A stretch of 64,000 nucleotides of DNA from Halobacillus campisalis (GTDB lineage Bacteria > Bacillota > Bacilli > Bacillales > Halobacillaceae), in the NCBI RefSeq assembly GCF_030345335.1, contig NZ_JAPVRC010000004.1:248001-312000 (forward strand), in the 5' to 3' direction. Shown here piece after piece: positions 19,184 to 28,519 of the stretch. The notes under the pieces were generated by a model. That model was not told where the DNA came from. It searched no databases and worked only from the letters and a program-made list of their open reading frames with translations. Each line of letters begins with the position of its first letter. Positions within the stretch are counted from its first letter, which is position 1. The position numbers were made by a program, and so were the translations under genes.

Positions 19184-20581
19184 ATGGCTAAGAAAGCGCC
19201 AGAAGTCGGAGAGTATCAATATGGTTTCCATGAAAGAGATGTTTCCATTTTCCGTACTCAAAAAGGCTTGACTAAAGAAGTTGTTAAACAAATTTCTGAT
19301 TATAAAGAAGAACCTAAATGGATGCTCGATTTTCGTTTGAAAGCACTCGAGCAATTTTATAAAATGCCTATGCCTCAGTGGGGCGGCGATTTATCTGAAC
19401 TTCACTTTGATGAAATCACCTACTATGTCAAACCGTCTGAGCGTTCCGAACGTTCTTGGGATGAAGTACCTGAGGAAATTAAAAATACGTTCGATCGTCT
19501 AGGTATTCCAGAAGCGGAGCAAAAATACCTTTCAGGTGTTTCTGCGCAATACGAATCTGAAGTAGTTTATCATAACATGGAGAAAGACCTGGAAGATTTA
19601 GGTGTTATCTTTAAAGATACGGATTCTGCACTTAAAGAGAACGAAGATATCTTTAGAGAATATTTCGCTAAAGTCATTCCAGCTTCAGATAATAAGTTTT
19701 CTGCATTAAACTCTGCAGTTTGGTCCGGCGGCTCTTTCATATATGTGCCAAAGGATACAAAAGTAGCAACACCGCTGCAAGCTTATTTCCGAATTAACTC
19801 AGAGAATATGGGACAGTTCGAAAGAACCCTGATTATCGCTGATGAAGGGTCTTCTGTACACTATGTTGAGGGTTGTACAGCTCCGACATATTCTTCAAGT
19901 TCTCTGCATAGTGCAGTTGTTGAAATTTTTGTTAAGAAAAATGCTTATTGCCGTTACACGACTATTCAGAACTGGGCAAACAATGTGTATAACCTGGTAA
20001 CGAAGCGTGCTGTGGCTGATGAGAATGCGACAATGGAATGGGTAGATGGCAACCTTGGTTCCAAATTGACGATGAAGTATCCTGCTGTCATCCTTAAAGG
20101 CGAAGGTGCACGTGGAATGACTTTATCCATTGCACTTGCCGGAAAAGGCCAGCACCAGGATGCGGGAGCTAAAATGCACCACTTAGCACCTAACACTTCA
20201 TCCACCATTGTGTCGAAGTCTATTTCTAAGCATGGCGGTAAAGTGACGTACCGAGGAATTGTTCAATTCGGACGTAAAGCAGAAGGAGCAAGATCCAATA
20301 TTGAGTGTGATACTCTGATTATGGATAATAAGTCTACTTCTGATACAATTCCTTACAATGAAATAATGAATGAAAATATTTCACTGGAGCACGAAGCGAA
20401 AGTATCCAAGGTTTCTGAAGAGCAGCTCTTCTACTTGATGAGCCGCGGACTTTCAGAAGAGGAAGCTACGGAAATGATCGTAATGGGCTTCATCGAACCA
20501 TTTACGAAAGAGCTTCCAATGGAATACGCTGTAGAAATGAACCGCCTGATCAAGTTCGAAATGGAAGGTTCAATCGGATAG
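19184..20581 (+). CDS. sufB: Fe-S cluster assembly protein SufB
   Basis: The 465-aa scaffold subunit shows the SufB signatures [29 protein letters not shown], and the C-terminal [17 protein letters not shown]. Clusters are assembled at the SufB-SufD interface. AAAGGAGG lies 8-9 nt before the ATG. It is the last gene of the operon and is followed directly by a terminator. Confidence 0.97.
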   Translation: MAKKAPEVGEYQYGFHERDVSIFRTQKGLTKEVVKQISDYKEEPKWMLDFRLKALEQFYKMPMPQWGGDLSELHFDEITYYVKPSERSERSWDEVPEEIKNTFDRLGIPEAEQKYLSGVSAQYESEVVYHNMEKDLEDLGVIFKDTDSALKENEDIFREYFAKVIPASDNKFSALNSAVWSGGSFIYVPKDTKVATPLQAYFRINSENMGQFERTLIIADEGSSVHYVEGCTAPTYSSSSLHSAVVEIFVKKNAYCRYTTIQNWANNVYNLVTKRAVADENATMEWVDGNLGSKLTMKYPAVILKGEGARGMTLSIALAGKGQHQDAGAKMHHLAPNTSSTIVSKSISKHGGKVTYRGIVQFGRKAEGARSNIECDTLIMDNKSTSDTIPYNEIMNENISLEHEAKVSKVSEEQLFYLMSRGLSEEEATEMIVMGFIEPFTKELPMEYAVEMNRLIKFEMEGSIG

Positions 20582-20595
20582 TTTTTCTTTTAAAG

Positions 20596-20632
20596 AACCG
20601 TACAGGTGCACTTAGCCTGTACGGTTTCTTCT
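20596..20632 (+). terminator. Terminator of the suf operon
   Basis: AACCGTACAGG pairs with CCTGTACGGTT around a 9-nt loop and is followed by TTCTTCTTGTTT. Confidence 0.85.
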
Positions 20633-20901
20633 TGTTTCTTAATGGAAATACTATGTTTTGGGTGGTTTTTATGTCCCAGAATCGTCTTTCAATAATATGT
20701 ATTTTAAATTAAAGGCTATGTTAAAGCTGGTTGTTGATGGTCATAAGAGAGTTATTCATTAATATGGCAGGATAGTGCAAGACTTGATTTCGAGACATTG
20801 GGTGAGTGGATCAGGGCGGCGGGAAATGGCTCGCCCGTGGGAGTGAAGTGAGCCTCCTCGGGCTGTGGGATATCTGCTGTTCCGTCATCATGACGAGTAG
20901 A

Positions 20902-21025
20902 AGGTGGTTTTAGGAATGGACTCGCTTTCCGTGGGAGTGCAGTGAGCTTCCTCAGGCTGCCGCCTTCCGGGATCTCACCAATCACTCTCATCCCACAGGA
21001 GTCTCGCCCATTCCTAAAACCACCT
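20902..21025. repeat. Large hairpin core in element 1
   Basis: A perfect 18-bp outer stem (AGGTGGTTTTAGGAATGG with CCATTCCTAAAACCACCT) encloses the conserved boxes CTCGCTTTCC and GGAGTCTCGC and nested stems GTGGGA/TCCCAC, GAGTG/CACTC, GTGAG/CTCAC and GGC/GCC. Confidence 0.85.
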
Positions 21026-21310
21026 AACTTATATTAAGAGACGGAACTAAGAAAAGAGAAGCAAAAAACTCTCTTGTACCAACGTTTCCGCCGCCCCTCA
21101 CTATAGATGTGCTTCTCGAAAACGCCTGTATAAGAACTTTCTTACTTAAAGTGGGAACATTAAACTCCAGTTCTATAGTTATTACATTTTAGTTTTAAAA
21201 TTACTGCACGCACTTTAAGGTAGTTTCAAGCATCTTCTCACTTACACAGTCTCGCTAGTTATCACTCAAAAGCAGTTATTTACTATATGAAGCACCACAA
21301 ACGCAAGAAG

Positions 21311-21422
21311 GTCCGGGAAATTGCGAGACTCCTATGGGATGACAGTACAGGGTGAGATCACACAGGGCGTTAGCCCGAGGAAGCTCACCGTACGCCCATG
21401 GAAAGCGAGTGATTTTCCGGAC
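21311..21422. repeat. Second hairpin core in element 1, minus orientation
   Basis: Outer arms GTCCGGGAAAT and ATTTTCCGGAC pair with one wobble. Read on the minus strand, the inner stems are ATGGG/CCCAT, GTAC/GTAC, GTGAG/CTCAC and GGC/GCC. These differ from the other copies but are still complementary. Confidence 0.82.
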
Positions 21423-21682
21423 ATTCAAGCACTATTTTTATGGCGAAAACAGGACGGACTTCTCGAAACTGAGTCTTCCACTAAAGGGACCATATATGAA
21501 TAACACACGGAAATTTACCAGAGCCAAATAAAAAAATATCGAAGAGCCCTTACTGAGCTGTTGAAAAAACAAGGATCCTGAAATACCTGAAGATGAGAAT
21601 AGTACTTCATATTACAAGGATGTTTTCGTCATAGAAAACGTGATACTATAATAATATCTTAAATATAGATAGAAGGTTACGT

Positions 21683-22498
21683 ATGTTAATTGCACTTTCA
21701 TTACTCATAGGATTTATATCAGCATTCATAGGAAGTGTAGCAGGTCTAGGCGGCGGAGTGATTTTAGTTCCTATACTGCTATTCCTTGCAGATCATTTAG
21801 AATCATTTCACTGGGCAACCCCGCAGACTATAGTCGGGGTGTCTCTAGTCGTGATGGTATTTACGGGACTGTCTTCGGCGCTTTCCTACCTTAAACATAA
21901 TCGAGTGGATTTGAAATTAGGATTTATTTTAATGTTGGGAAGTATTCCAGGCGGGATAGCGGGATCCTGGCTGAACCAGTTTTTCCAAACGGACTTGTTT
22001 GCTTTACTTTTCGGGGCCGTTATGATTGGGGTATCCCTCGTTTTCTTTCTGCCAAGGAAGGAGCCTGAAGCTGAGGGTGAAACGGGCGGATTTTCTAGAA
22101 AAAAAGTGATTGATGGACAGACTTTCCAGTATAGCTTTCCTCTAACCTTAAGCATATTATTTGCCTTTGGAGTAGGAATACTTTCAGGCTTACTTGGTAT
22201 AGGGGGAGGATCGCTTATTGTGCCTGCTTTGATTCTCATGTTCCAAATCCCTCCGCATATCGCCACAGCTACATCCATGTTCATTATATTTTTCTCAAGT
22301 ATTACAAGTTCAGCAACCCATGTGTTTTTAGGGCATGTAGATTGGATAAATACTTTGTTATTTATTCCTGGTGCTTACCTCGGGGGGACTGCAGGGGCTA
22401 TGCTGAACAGAAAGTTAAATAGTAATGCAGTCGAATGGTTTTTAAGAGTCTTACTTATCTTAATAGGAATTCGGTTAATTTGGCAGGGAATTGGATAA
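21683..22498 (+). CDS. yunE: TauE/SafE (TSUP) family membrane transporter YunE
   Basis: The 271-aa protein has about eight hydrophobic segments and two copies of the TSUP motif (GSVAGLGGGVILVP near residue 17 and GLLGIGGGSLIVPALI near 170). Members of this family export or import sulfonates and sulfite, but the substrate here is unknown. The order yunE-yunD-yunB matches B. subtilis. A -10-like TATAAT about 30 bp upstream could be its promoter, with a poor -35. It ends 12 bp before yunD, so the two are probably co-transcribed. Confidence 0.88.
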   Translation: MLIALSLLIGFISAFIGSVAGLGGGVILVPILLFLADHLESFHWATPQTIVGVSLVVMVFTGLSSALSYLKHNRVDLKLGFILMLGSIPGGIAGSWLNQFFQTDLFALLFGAVMIGVSLVFFLPRKEPEAEGETGGFSRKKVIDGQTFQYSFPLTLSILFAFGVGILSGLLGIGGGSLIVPALILMFQIPPHIATATSMFIIFFSSITSSATHVFLGHVDWINTLLFIPGAYLGGTAGAMLNRKLNSNAVEWFLRVLLILIGIRLIWQGIG

Positions 22499-22510
22499 GG
22501 AGAAATGAAT

Positions 22511-23917
22511 ATGAAAGAAAAAATCTTTTTATACTACACAAGTGACCTGCACAGCCATTTTGAAAATTGGCCGCAGATTGTGGGTTATTTCAACAAGAAA
22601 AAGAGCAAGCACGAAGAACGGAATGAAACGTATTGGCTCCTCGATAATGGGGATCATGCGGACCGTTTTCATCCTATTACTGAGGGACTCATGGGAAAAG
22701 GAAATGTGGAGTTATTGAATGAGGCAGGCTATAGCTTCGCAAACCTTGGAAACAATGAAGGAATCACACTCTCTCATGATGATTTATACCATTTATATGA
22801 CGAAGCTGATTTTGATGTCGTTTGCTCAAACCTCCATATGCTGCAAGGAGAAAAACCAAATTGGCTGAAACCTTATGTAATAAAAGAAACAGTAAAAGGC
22901 ACAAAAGTAGGTGTCCTTGGACTCACTGCTCCATTTGAAACATTTTATAAAATGCTTGGCTGGTCGATCGAGCCGCCCCTTGAAGCTCTTGAGCGCTATT
23001 ATAAAGAGATTCTTGAGCAAGCGGATATTTTTGTGCTGCTTTCCCACTTAGGAATCCACGATGATGAAAATATTGCACAGAACTATCCAGGAATCGATGT
23101 CATTATAGGGGGACATACTCATCACCTTTTTCAAAATGGTGAACATTATGGTGACTCGATTCTCACCGCAGCTGGAAAGTATGGAACTCATCTAGGCGAG
23201 GTAATCCTTGAATGGGATCATATTGACCAAAAGCTTACAAAAAAAGAAGCTTACGCCGTATCTACGGAAAGCTTATCAAAGGATCATAAGGTGATGAAAG
23301 ACGTTGAAATGATGAAGGACAGAGCTGTAAAACACCTACAGGAAGTTGTAACGACTTTATCGAGTCCACTGCACGTTGCCTGGTTCAAACAAACACCTCT
23401 CATGAAAAGCTTGACTGAAGAATTGCAGCGATGGACAGGCGCAGACATCGGAATGTTAAATGCCGGTGTTCTGCTTGATAATCTTGGCGAGGGAGAAGTC
23501 ACTTACGAAGATGTCCATCGCATATGTCCACATCCCATGAATCCGTGTAAAGTGGAAGTAACCGGAGAAGAGCTTCTAGAAATCATAAGAGTGGGTCATA
23601 CAAAAAAATTGACAGAAATACGGTTAAAAGGGCTAGGTTTCCGGGGAGAAGTGATCGGTTCGATGATATTTACTGGAGTAGATATTGAAACTATCGCTTC
23701 GACAGACGGGGAAGTCAGAGTGCGCAAAGTAACATTCGGTGGGCAGCCTCTGAACCGTAAGGAAATGTACACTTTAGCAACGGCGGACACTTTTACTTTC
23801 GGAAGGCTATTTCCCGAAATTGCTTACTCGAAAAAGAAAGTTTATTATATGCCGGAGTTGTTAAGAGATGTATTGGCCAAAGCTTTGACCGATTATCAAA
23901 CCGAAACGGAAAGGTAA
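22511..23917 (+). CDS. yunD: 5'-nucleotidase-family metallophosphatase YunD
   Basis: The roughly 468-aa protein has the calcineurin-like metallophosphatase domain first (YYTSDLHSHF, DNGDHADR, NLGNNEG, LLSHLG, IIGGHTHHLF) and a C-terminal 5'-nucleotidase domain. There is no signal peptide, so unlike classic UshA it is cytoplasmic. The likely reaction is nucleotide or related phosphoester hydrolysis with two metal ions, and the substrate is unproven. I prefer the ATG at 22511 because AAGGAG (22497-22502) is too close to the in-frame ATG at 22505. Confidence 0.88.
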   Translation: MKEKIFLYYTSDLHSHFENWPQIVGYFNKKKSKHEERNETYWLLDNGDHADRFHPITEGLMGKGNVELLNEAGYSFANLGNNEGITLSHDDLYHLYDEADFDVVCSNLHMLQGEKPNWLKPYVIKETVKGTKVGVLGLTAPFETFYKMLGWSIEPPLEALERYYKEILEQADIFVLLSHLGIHDDENIAQNYPGIDVIIGGHTHHLFQNGEHYGDSILTAAGKYGTHLGEVILEWDHIDQKLTKKEAYAVSTESLSKDHKVMKDVEMMKDRAVKHLQEVVTTLSSPLHVAWFKQTPLMKSLTEELQRWTGADIGMLNAGVLLDNLGEGEVTYEDVHRICPHPMNPCKVEVTGEELLEIIRVGHTKKLTEIRLKGLGFRGEVIGSMIFTGVDIETIASTDGEVRVRKVTFGGQPLNRKEMYTLATADTFTFGRLFPEIAYSKKKVYYMPELLRDVLAKALTDYQTETER

Positions 23918-24011
23918 TAAGCATTTAGAATTTTAGATAAAACGAATTTCAAAAGCGTTAGTTGTAAACCCCTTTGACTTATCATATAGATAGGTCAGGA
24001 GGGGTTGTTTA

Positions 24012-24785
24012 ATGAGCAAATATAGGGGGCGTGCTCCTTCGTTCGGTAAAAGGTTATTATTAACCTTTGTATTTTTTATATTGTTCACAGGTGTCTGTTT
24101 AGTTATTGTTGATCGCGGTATTACTCCGACGTTGGAAGAAATTGCAGAAACGAAAGCTCAACAGCTTGCTAGAGATGCGATTAATGAAGCAGTCAGCAAA
24201 CAGATTTCTGAAGAAATACAATTCGATGACCTCGTTAGGATGGAGAAAGATAATGAAGGAAACATAGTATATATGGGCTGGAACTCAGTGGTCGTAAACA
24301 GAACTTTGAGAAATACCACGCTGAGGGTGCAGAATTTCCTTAAGCGTATGGAATTGAATGAGCTGCCTCTTGAAGATACCACCTTGGATGCGGACGTGTT
24401 TCCAGGTGAGGAAACGAGTGAGGAATTGGGAGAAGAACCGGCTACTCTCATAGAAATTCCGGTTGGTCTTGCTACAAATAATTCGATTCTCTCCAACTTG
24501 GGTCCTAAAATCCCCGTACAATTGAGAGTTATTGGAGATGTCCAGTCGCAGTTCAAAAATGAAATTACGGAGTATGGTATAAACTCCGCACATTTTCAAC
24601 TATCCATTAATTTTACAGTCAGTTTGAGAGTGGTCATCCCATTTTCCACTGAAACTACAGTTGTTAGTAATGATATTCCTATCGATTCTAGCACCATAAT
24701 GGGAGAAGTACCTCAATTTTTCAATGAGACAGGTGAAACTGGAAAATCACCAACTTTTTCTTACCCAATGGAACCCTTGCAATAA
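24012..24785 (+). CDS. yunB: Sporulation protein YunB
   Basis: This 257-aa protein has one N-terminal membrane helix (about residues 15-33) and a large outside domain. The segment around residues 35-55 (TPTLEEIAETKAQQLARDAI) is typical of YunB, a mother-cell sporulation protein of uncertain mechanism. A sigma-E-like -10 (CATATAGAT at 23983) precedes it without a clear -35. AGGAGGGG lies 8 nt before the ATG. Its stop codon overlaps the -35 element of the lysine riboswitch promoter. Confidence 0.85.
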   Translation: MSKYRGRAPSFGKRLLLTFVFFILFTGVCLVIVDRGITPTLEEIAETKAQQLARDAINEAVSKQISEEIQFDDLVRMEKDNEGNIVYMGWNSVVVNRTLRNTTLRVQNFLKRMELNELPLEDTTLDADVFPGEETSEELGEEPATLIEIPVGLATNNSILSNLGPKIPVQLRVIGDVQSQFKNEITEYGINSAHFQLSINFTVSLRVVIPFSTETTVVSNDIPIDSSTIMGEVPQFFNETGETGKSPTFSYPMEPLQ

Positions 24786-24805
24786 AGGGTTTCACCTGAT
24801 AGAAT
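24777..24805 (+). promoter_or_regulatory. Promoter of the lysine riboswitch
   Basis: TTGCAA and TAGAAT are exactly 17 bp apart, with the -35 overlapping the last codons of yunB. Confidence 0.75.
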
Positions 24806-24835
24806 GTTTAAGAATTAAATATGCGTGACCTTATC

Positions 24836-25084
24836 AGATCGGTGAGGTAGAGGCGCAGGCTTCATTAGTATTCAGTGGGAGCGGGCAGCTAAGATCACAT
24901 GAAGAAAGGGAAGACTTGCCGAAGTTTATTTGAGTCGTCAGCTCTTATAAACTGGTATATGTCTGAAGAAGAGATATACTGTCATGCAGCTTTTCGGGTG
25001 CATGGTGCGCTACTGATCGAAATGGAGGATAATCCAATTGCTTACAAGGCAATGGTAGATTATTTTCTATCATTGTCTTTTTGT
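24836..25084 (+). ncRNA. Lysine riboswitch (L-box)
   Basis: Conserved L-box blocks are in order: GAGGTAGAGGCGC, TTAGTATTCAG, GGGAAGACTTGCCGAAG, GTCGTCAGCTC, ACTGTCATGCAGC, and the closing strand GCGCTACTGATCG. A terminator follows at about 25048-25082 (GGCAATGGTAGA with TCTATCATTGTC, then TTTTT). Lysine binding should stop transcription before the downstream carrier gene, making that gene responsive to lysine shortage. A 74-codon frame across the riboswitch is spurious. Confidence 0.93.
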
Positions 25085-25214
25085 ATGCATTTTTATCTAT
25101 TAGGTTTAGCCCCTGTGTCATGAAGACACGCCGCTGTACTTAACATTCCCCATTTTTTCACAGTAGATTCCACACGACCCGTCATCATCATTAGATTTTA
25201 CGGAGGGGAACCAC

Positions 25215-26774
25215 ATGGAAGGAACGATTTATTCACTTATTCCTGCAGTACTCATGCTTATTCTTGTCATAGCTACAAGAAAAGTCATTTTATCACTGGG
25301 TGCCGGAATTATTTTAGGTGCCTTAATGTTATCTCAGTTCAATATATTAGAAGGAGCTCAAGCGATTTGGTCTAATTTTTACTCCATATTCATTAGTGAA
25401 GGTGCGTTGAATACTGGAAATTTATATTTATTGACCTTTTTACTTTTGTTAGGTGTAACGACCGCGTTTATGACGGCTTCAGGAGGCAGCAGAGCTTTCG
25501 GCCGCTGGGCGGTACAACGAATCCAAACTCGCAGAGGAGCTAAGCTGGTCCCGGCTTTATTAGGAATCATCATTTTTATAGATGATTACTTTAATGCGTT
25601 AGCGGTTGGCCAAGTGGCTAGACCTGTAACTGACCGCTATAAAATCTCCCGGGCTAAGCTTGCTTATTATATTGATTCGACTTCAGCTCCTATTACGGTC
25701 ATATCCCCGATTTCGAGCTGGGGAGCCTATATCATCGGTACGATCGGAAGTATATTAGCAGCTAATGAAATTGTGCAATATCAAGCATTAGAAGCTTTTG
25801 TCAAAATGATCCCTGCAAATCTGTACGTTTTTGCCGCTTTATTATTAGTTTTTTTAACTATTTTCTTAAAATTGGATCTCGGGGCTATGCGTACTCATGA
25901 AAGAAGAGCAGTGTCTACTGGTGAGTTGACTAATCCGAAGAATGGTGTAGCTCCTGGAGATTTAAATAATGAATTCAAAGAGCATGAGCACGGTCGAATT
26001 TCACACTTAGTAATGCCGATTGCCGCTCTGATTCTTGGAACAGTGGGGTCAATGATCGTCACTGGTATGCAAAATACTGAAGGAAATGTAAGCCTTCTAA
26101 GCATATTTGAAAATACCAATGTCAATATTTCCTTATTTATCGGTGGTCTGGTTGCTGTCCTTGTATCTGCTGGATTGTATATTAAACAGCCGGAGCCTAA
26201 ATCCGGTATGGGCCATGTAACTTTTGAAGGATTCAAAGCTATGCTTCCAGCTATTTATATTTTAATTTTCGCCTGGATGATTGGGGATGTTATCGGGCAA
26301 TTGGAAACAGGAGAATATTTGGCAGAACAAGTGGAACGTTCTTCGATCAGTAACGCATACCTGCCACTACTTCTATTTATTGTTTCAGGATTCATGGCCT
26401 TATCCACAGGTACATCATGGGGTACTTTTGGAATTATGCTTCCAATAGCCGGAGAGATTGCTGCAGTTACTGATGTTACATTGATCTTACCGGCATTATC
26501 TGCTGTGCTTGCTGGCGCTGTGTTCGGAGATCACTGTTCCCCTATTTCGGATACGACGATTTTGTCGTCAACTGGTGCAGGTTCAAACCATATTGATCAC
26601 GTAATAACACAGTTGCCTTATGCTTTGATTGCGGCGTTTGCAGCTTCAGTAGGATATATTGTCCTAGGGTTCACTGGGCAAATCCTGCTTCCGCTCATTG
26701 TCACATTAGCTATTGTAATTTTAATAAGTCTATTGACCCACATAGTATTACGTAGTAAAACGATAAAGGATTAA
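25215..26774 (+). CDS. NhaC-family carrier, probable lysine transporter
   Basis: The 519-aa integral membrane protein has ten or more hydrophobic segments. The NhaC-family features (IFIDDYFNALAVG near residue 120, STSAPITVISPISSWGAY near 155, GDHCSPISDTTILSS near 440) match Na+/H+ antiporter-like carriers (PF03553). The sequence alone would suggest Na+/H+ or malate/lactate exchange. Placement behind a lysine riboswitch points to lysine transport, as proposed for the LysW group of this family. GGAGGGG lies about 7 nt before the ATG. A monocistronic unit ends at the next terminator. Confidence 0.85.
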   Translation: MEGTIYSLIPAVLMLILVIATRKVILSLGAGIILGALMLSQFNILEGAQAIWSNFYSIFISEGALNTGNLYLLTFLLLLGVTTAFMTASGGSRAFGRWAVQRIQTRRGAKLVPALLGIIIFIDDYFNALAVGQVARPVTDRYKISRAKLAYYIDSTSAPITVISPISSWGAYIIGTIGSILAANEIVQYQALEAFVKMIPANLYVFAALLLVFLTIFLKLDLGAMRTHERRAVSTGELTNPKNGVAPGDLNNEFKEHEHGRISHLVMPIAALILGTVGSMIVTGMQNTEGNVSLLSIFENTNVNISLFIGGLVAVLVSAGLYIKQPEPKSGMGHVTFEGFKAMLPAIYILIFAWMIGDVIGQLETGEYLAEQVERSSISNAYLPLLLFIVSGFMALSTGTSWGTFGIMLPIAGEIAAVTDVTLILPALSAVLAGAVFGDHCSPISDTTILSSTGAGSNHIDHVITQLPYALIAAFAASVGYIVLGFTGQILLPLIVTLAIVILISLLTHIVLRSKTIKD

Positions 26775-26780
26775 ACAAAG

Positions 26781-26820
26781 GACAAAGAAGTGCGACAAAT
26801 GTACTTCTTTGTCTTTTTTA
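26781..26820 (+). terminator. Terminator of the lysine-regulated carrier gene
   Basis: GACAAAGAAGT pairs with ACTTCTTTGTC and is followed by TTTTTT. Confidence 0.9.
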
Positions 26821-26859
26821 TTGATTTTTTTGGAAAATTAATAATTTTATAATATTACT

Positions 26860-26888
26860 TTGACAAGCCTATGGGGTATGGTTATAAT
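26860..26888 (+). promoter_or_regulatory. Perfect consensus sigma-A promoter of the symporter operon
   Basis: TTGACA and TATAAT are exactly 17 bp apart, with every base at consensus. Confidence 0.88.
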
Positions 26889-26995
26889 TTAAACAGCAAT
26901 AATCAGAAAAAAACAAATATTTGAAACATTCTTTTCCCTGTCCCATCATATTTTTAGTAAGGTAAAGAATGATTTTAAAGGGAGGTCTTATTCAC

Positions 26996-28519
26996 ATGGA
27001 AAATCGTGCACAATGGGGGTCAAGAGTCGGTTTCTTATTAGCCGCAATGGGTTCAGCTATTGGACTAGGTAATATTTGGCGTTTTCCGGCAGTCGCTTAT
27101 GAAAGCGGGGGAGGAGCATTCATTGTACCCTATCTATTCGCTTTGCTGACGGCAGGGATACCTATTCTGATTTTAGAGTATACCATCGGTCATAAGTATC
27201 GAGGCTCTGCTCCGAAATCACTTGGTCGAGTCAGTAAAGGGTTTGAATGGATCGGCTGGTGGCAGGTTACTATTGCATTTGTCATCTCTACTTACTATTC
27301 GGTGATTATTGCCTGGGCAATCATGTATTCATATTATTCTATTAACTTAACTTGGGGGGACGACCCCACTTCTTTCTTCGTAGGTGATTTTCTTAATCTT
27401 GCCGATCCAGGTGTGTTCGGCGGTTTCGTACCGAAAATATTGTTACCATTACTCATTGTTTGGGTTATAACACTCGGCGTGCTCTCAAAAGGAGTTAAGA
27501 AAGGGATAGAGGTTGCTAACAAAATCTTTATACCAACGCTTGTCGTTCTATTTCTGATTATTGTTATTCGCGCAGTGACACTTGAAGGGGCAGCGGATGG
27601 TTTATCTTCATTCTTTACACCGGACTGGTCAAGGATAGGAGACGCTGAAGTATGGGTAGCTGCTTATGGACAGATCTTCTTCAGCCTTTCCATCGCTTTT
27701 GCTATTATGATTACGTATGCATCCTACTTGCCTAAGAAATCGGACATCACAAACAATGCTTTCATTACAGGTTTTGCTAACTCATCTTTTGAAGTGCTAG
27801 CTGGTATTGGGGTGTTTGCAGCGGTTGGATTCATGGCATTCACTTATAATACTTCTGTAACGGATCTTGCGGCTGAAAAAGGCGTAGGCGGTATCGGTCT
27901 GGCGTTCATGGTATTCCCTGAAATTGTCAGTCAAATACCTGTGCTTCCTGGACTTTTTGGCTTCTTATTTTTTGCTTCACTGGTATTAGCTGGTTTGTCA
28001 TCATTGATTTCCATCACGGAAACATACGTGGCAGCGGTTTCAGAGAAGTTTAATATTTCACGTGTGAAATCCGTGGTATTTGGGGGCGGCCTTGCAGCAC
28101 TGATTTCACTTGCTTATGCTACTCGAGGAGGTCTAAACTTACTAGACACTGTTGACCATTTTATCAATAACTTTGGGATAGCTTTATCAGGCCTTTTCCA
28201 GGTCGTTGCGCTTGCTTGGTTTGCAAGAGGACTTAAGAGCTACCAGTCTCACGCGAACAGTGTGTCAGACATCGCTCTAGGAGCCTGGTGGCGTATCAGC
28301 CTTGGTGTTATCACGCCAATCGTACTTGGTTATATGATGCTTCAAAACTTGAATAATAGGATATCGGAAGCCTATGCTGGTTATCCTATGGACTTTCTAT
28401 TTAATTTCGGTTGGCTCGTAGCGGTCGGTGCCATTTTTGTTGGAGCACTGATGTCAGTGAAAAAATGGCCGAATAATGAATTGGACGTTGACGAAGACGA
28501 TAAGGAGGGACTAAGCTAA
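26996..28519 (+). CDS. Neurotransmitter:sodium symporter family transporter
   Basis: The roughly 507-aa protein has the NSS/SNF signature at the N-terminus (WGSRVGFLLAAMGSAIGLGN followed by WRFP), which forms the sodium and substrate sites in LeuT. About eleven to twelve membrane segments follow. The substrate is probably a hydrophobic or sulfur amino acid such as methionine or alanine. This is inferred from the MetS-like small subunit gene that overlaps its stop codon. I start at ATG 26996 with AAAGGGAGG 10 nt upstream; the ATG at 26969 lies before that site. Transcription from a consensus promoter suggests high expression. Confidence 0.92.
   Translation: MENRAQWGSRVGFLLAAMGSAIGLGNIWRFPAVAYESGGGAFIVPYLFALLTAGIPILILEYTIGHKYRGSAPKSLGRVSKGFEWIGWWQVTIAFVISTYYSVIIAWAIMYSYYSINLTWGDDPTSFFVGDFLNLADPGVFGGFVPKILLPLLIVWVITLGVLSKGVKKGIEVANKIFIPTLVVLFLIIVIRAVTLEGAADGLSSFFTPDWSRIGDAEVWVAAYGQIFFSLSIAFAIMITYASYLPKKSDITNNAFITGFANSSFEVLAGIGVFAAVGFMAFTYNTSVTDLAAEKGVGGIGLAFMVFPEIVSQIPVLPGLFGFLFFASLVLAGLSSLISITETYVAAVSEKFNISRVKSVVFGGGLAALISLAYATRGGLNLLDTVDHFINNFGIALSGLFQVVALAWFARGLKSYQSHANSVSDIALGAWWRISLGVITPIVLGYMMLQNLNNRISEAYAGYPMDFLFNFGWLVAVGAIFVGALMSVKKWPNNELDVDEDDKEGLS

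Larger units (their letters stand above)
20714..21525. mobile_element. Composite repeat element 1 (812 bp, no transposase)
   Basis: The element starts GGCTATGTTAAAG and ends in an inverted copy of that motif (about TTTACCAGAGCC). Flanking 8-mers AAATTAAA and AAATAAAA match at 7 of 8 positions, consistent with a target-site duplication. Inside are, in order: a terminal module on the plus strand (20751-20797), a truncated hairpin core (about 20821-20870), a complete hairpin core (20902-21025), an unexplained 285-bp spacer, a second complete core on the minus strand (21311-21422), and an inverted terminal module (21457-21507). No plausible gene is present. The same modules occur at 36.1, 47.5 and 58.5 kb. 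Confidence 0.75.

Noticed and set aside
20752-20991. 79-codon minus-strand frame in composite element 1
   Set aside because: It lies across the terminal module and hairpin core, has no ribosome binding site, and its sequence is explained by the repeat.
21321-21503. 60-codon plus-strand frame in the second core of element 1
   Set aside because: It covers the core and terminal module; codons follow the repeat and no start signal precedes it.
24899-25123. 74-codon frame upstream of the NhaC-type carrier
   Set aside because: It runs through the lysine riboswitch aptamer and its terminator; the RNA motif explains the sequence better.
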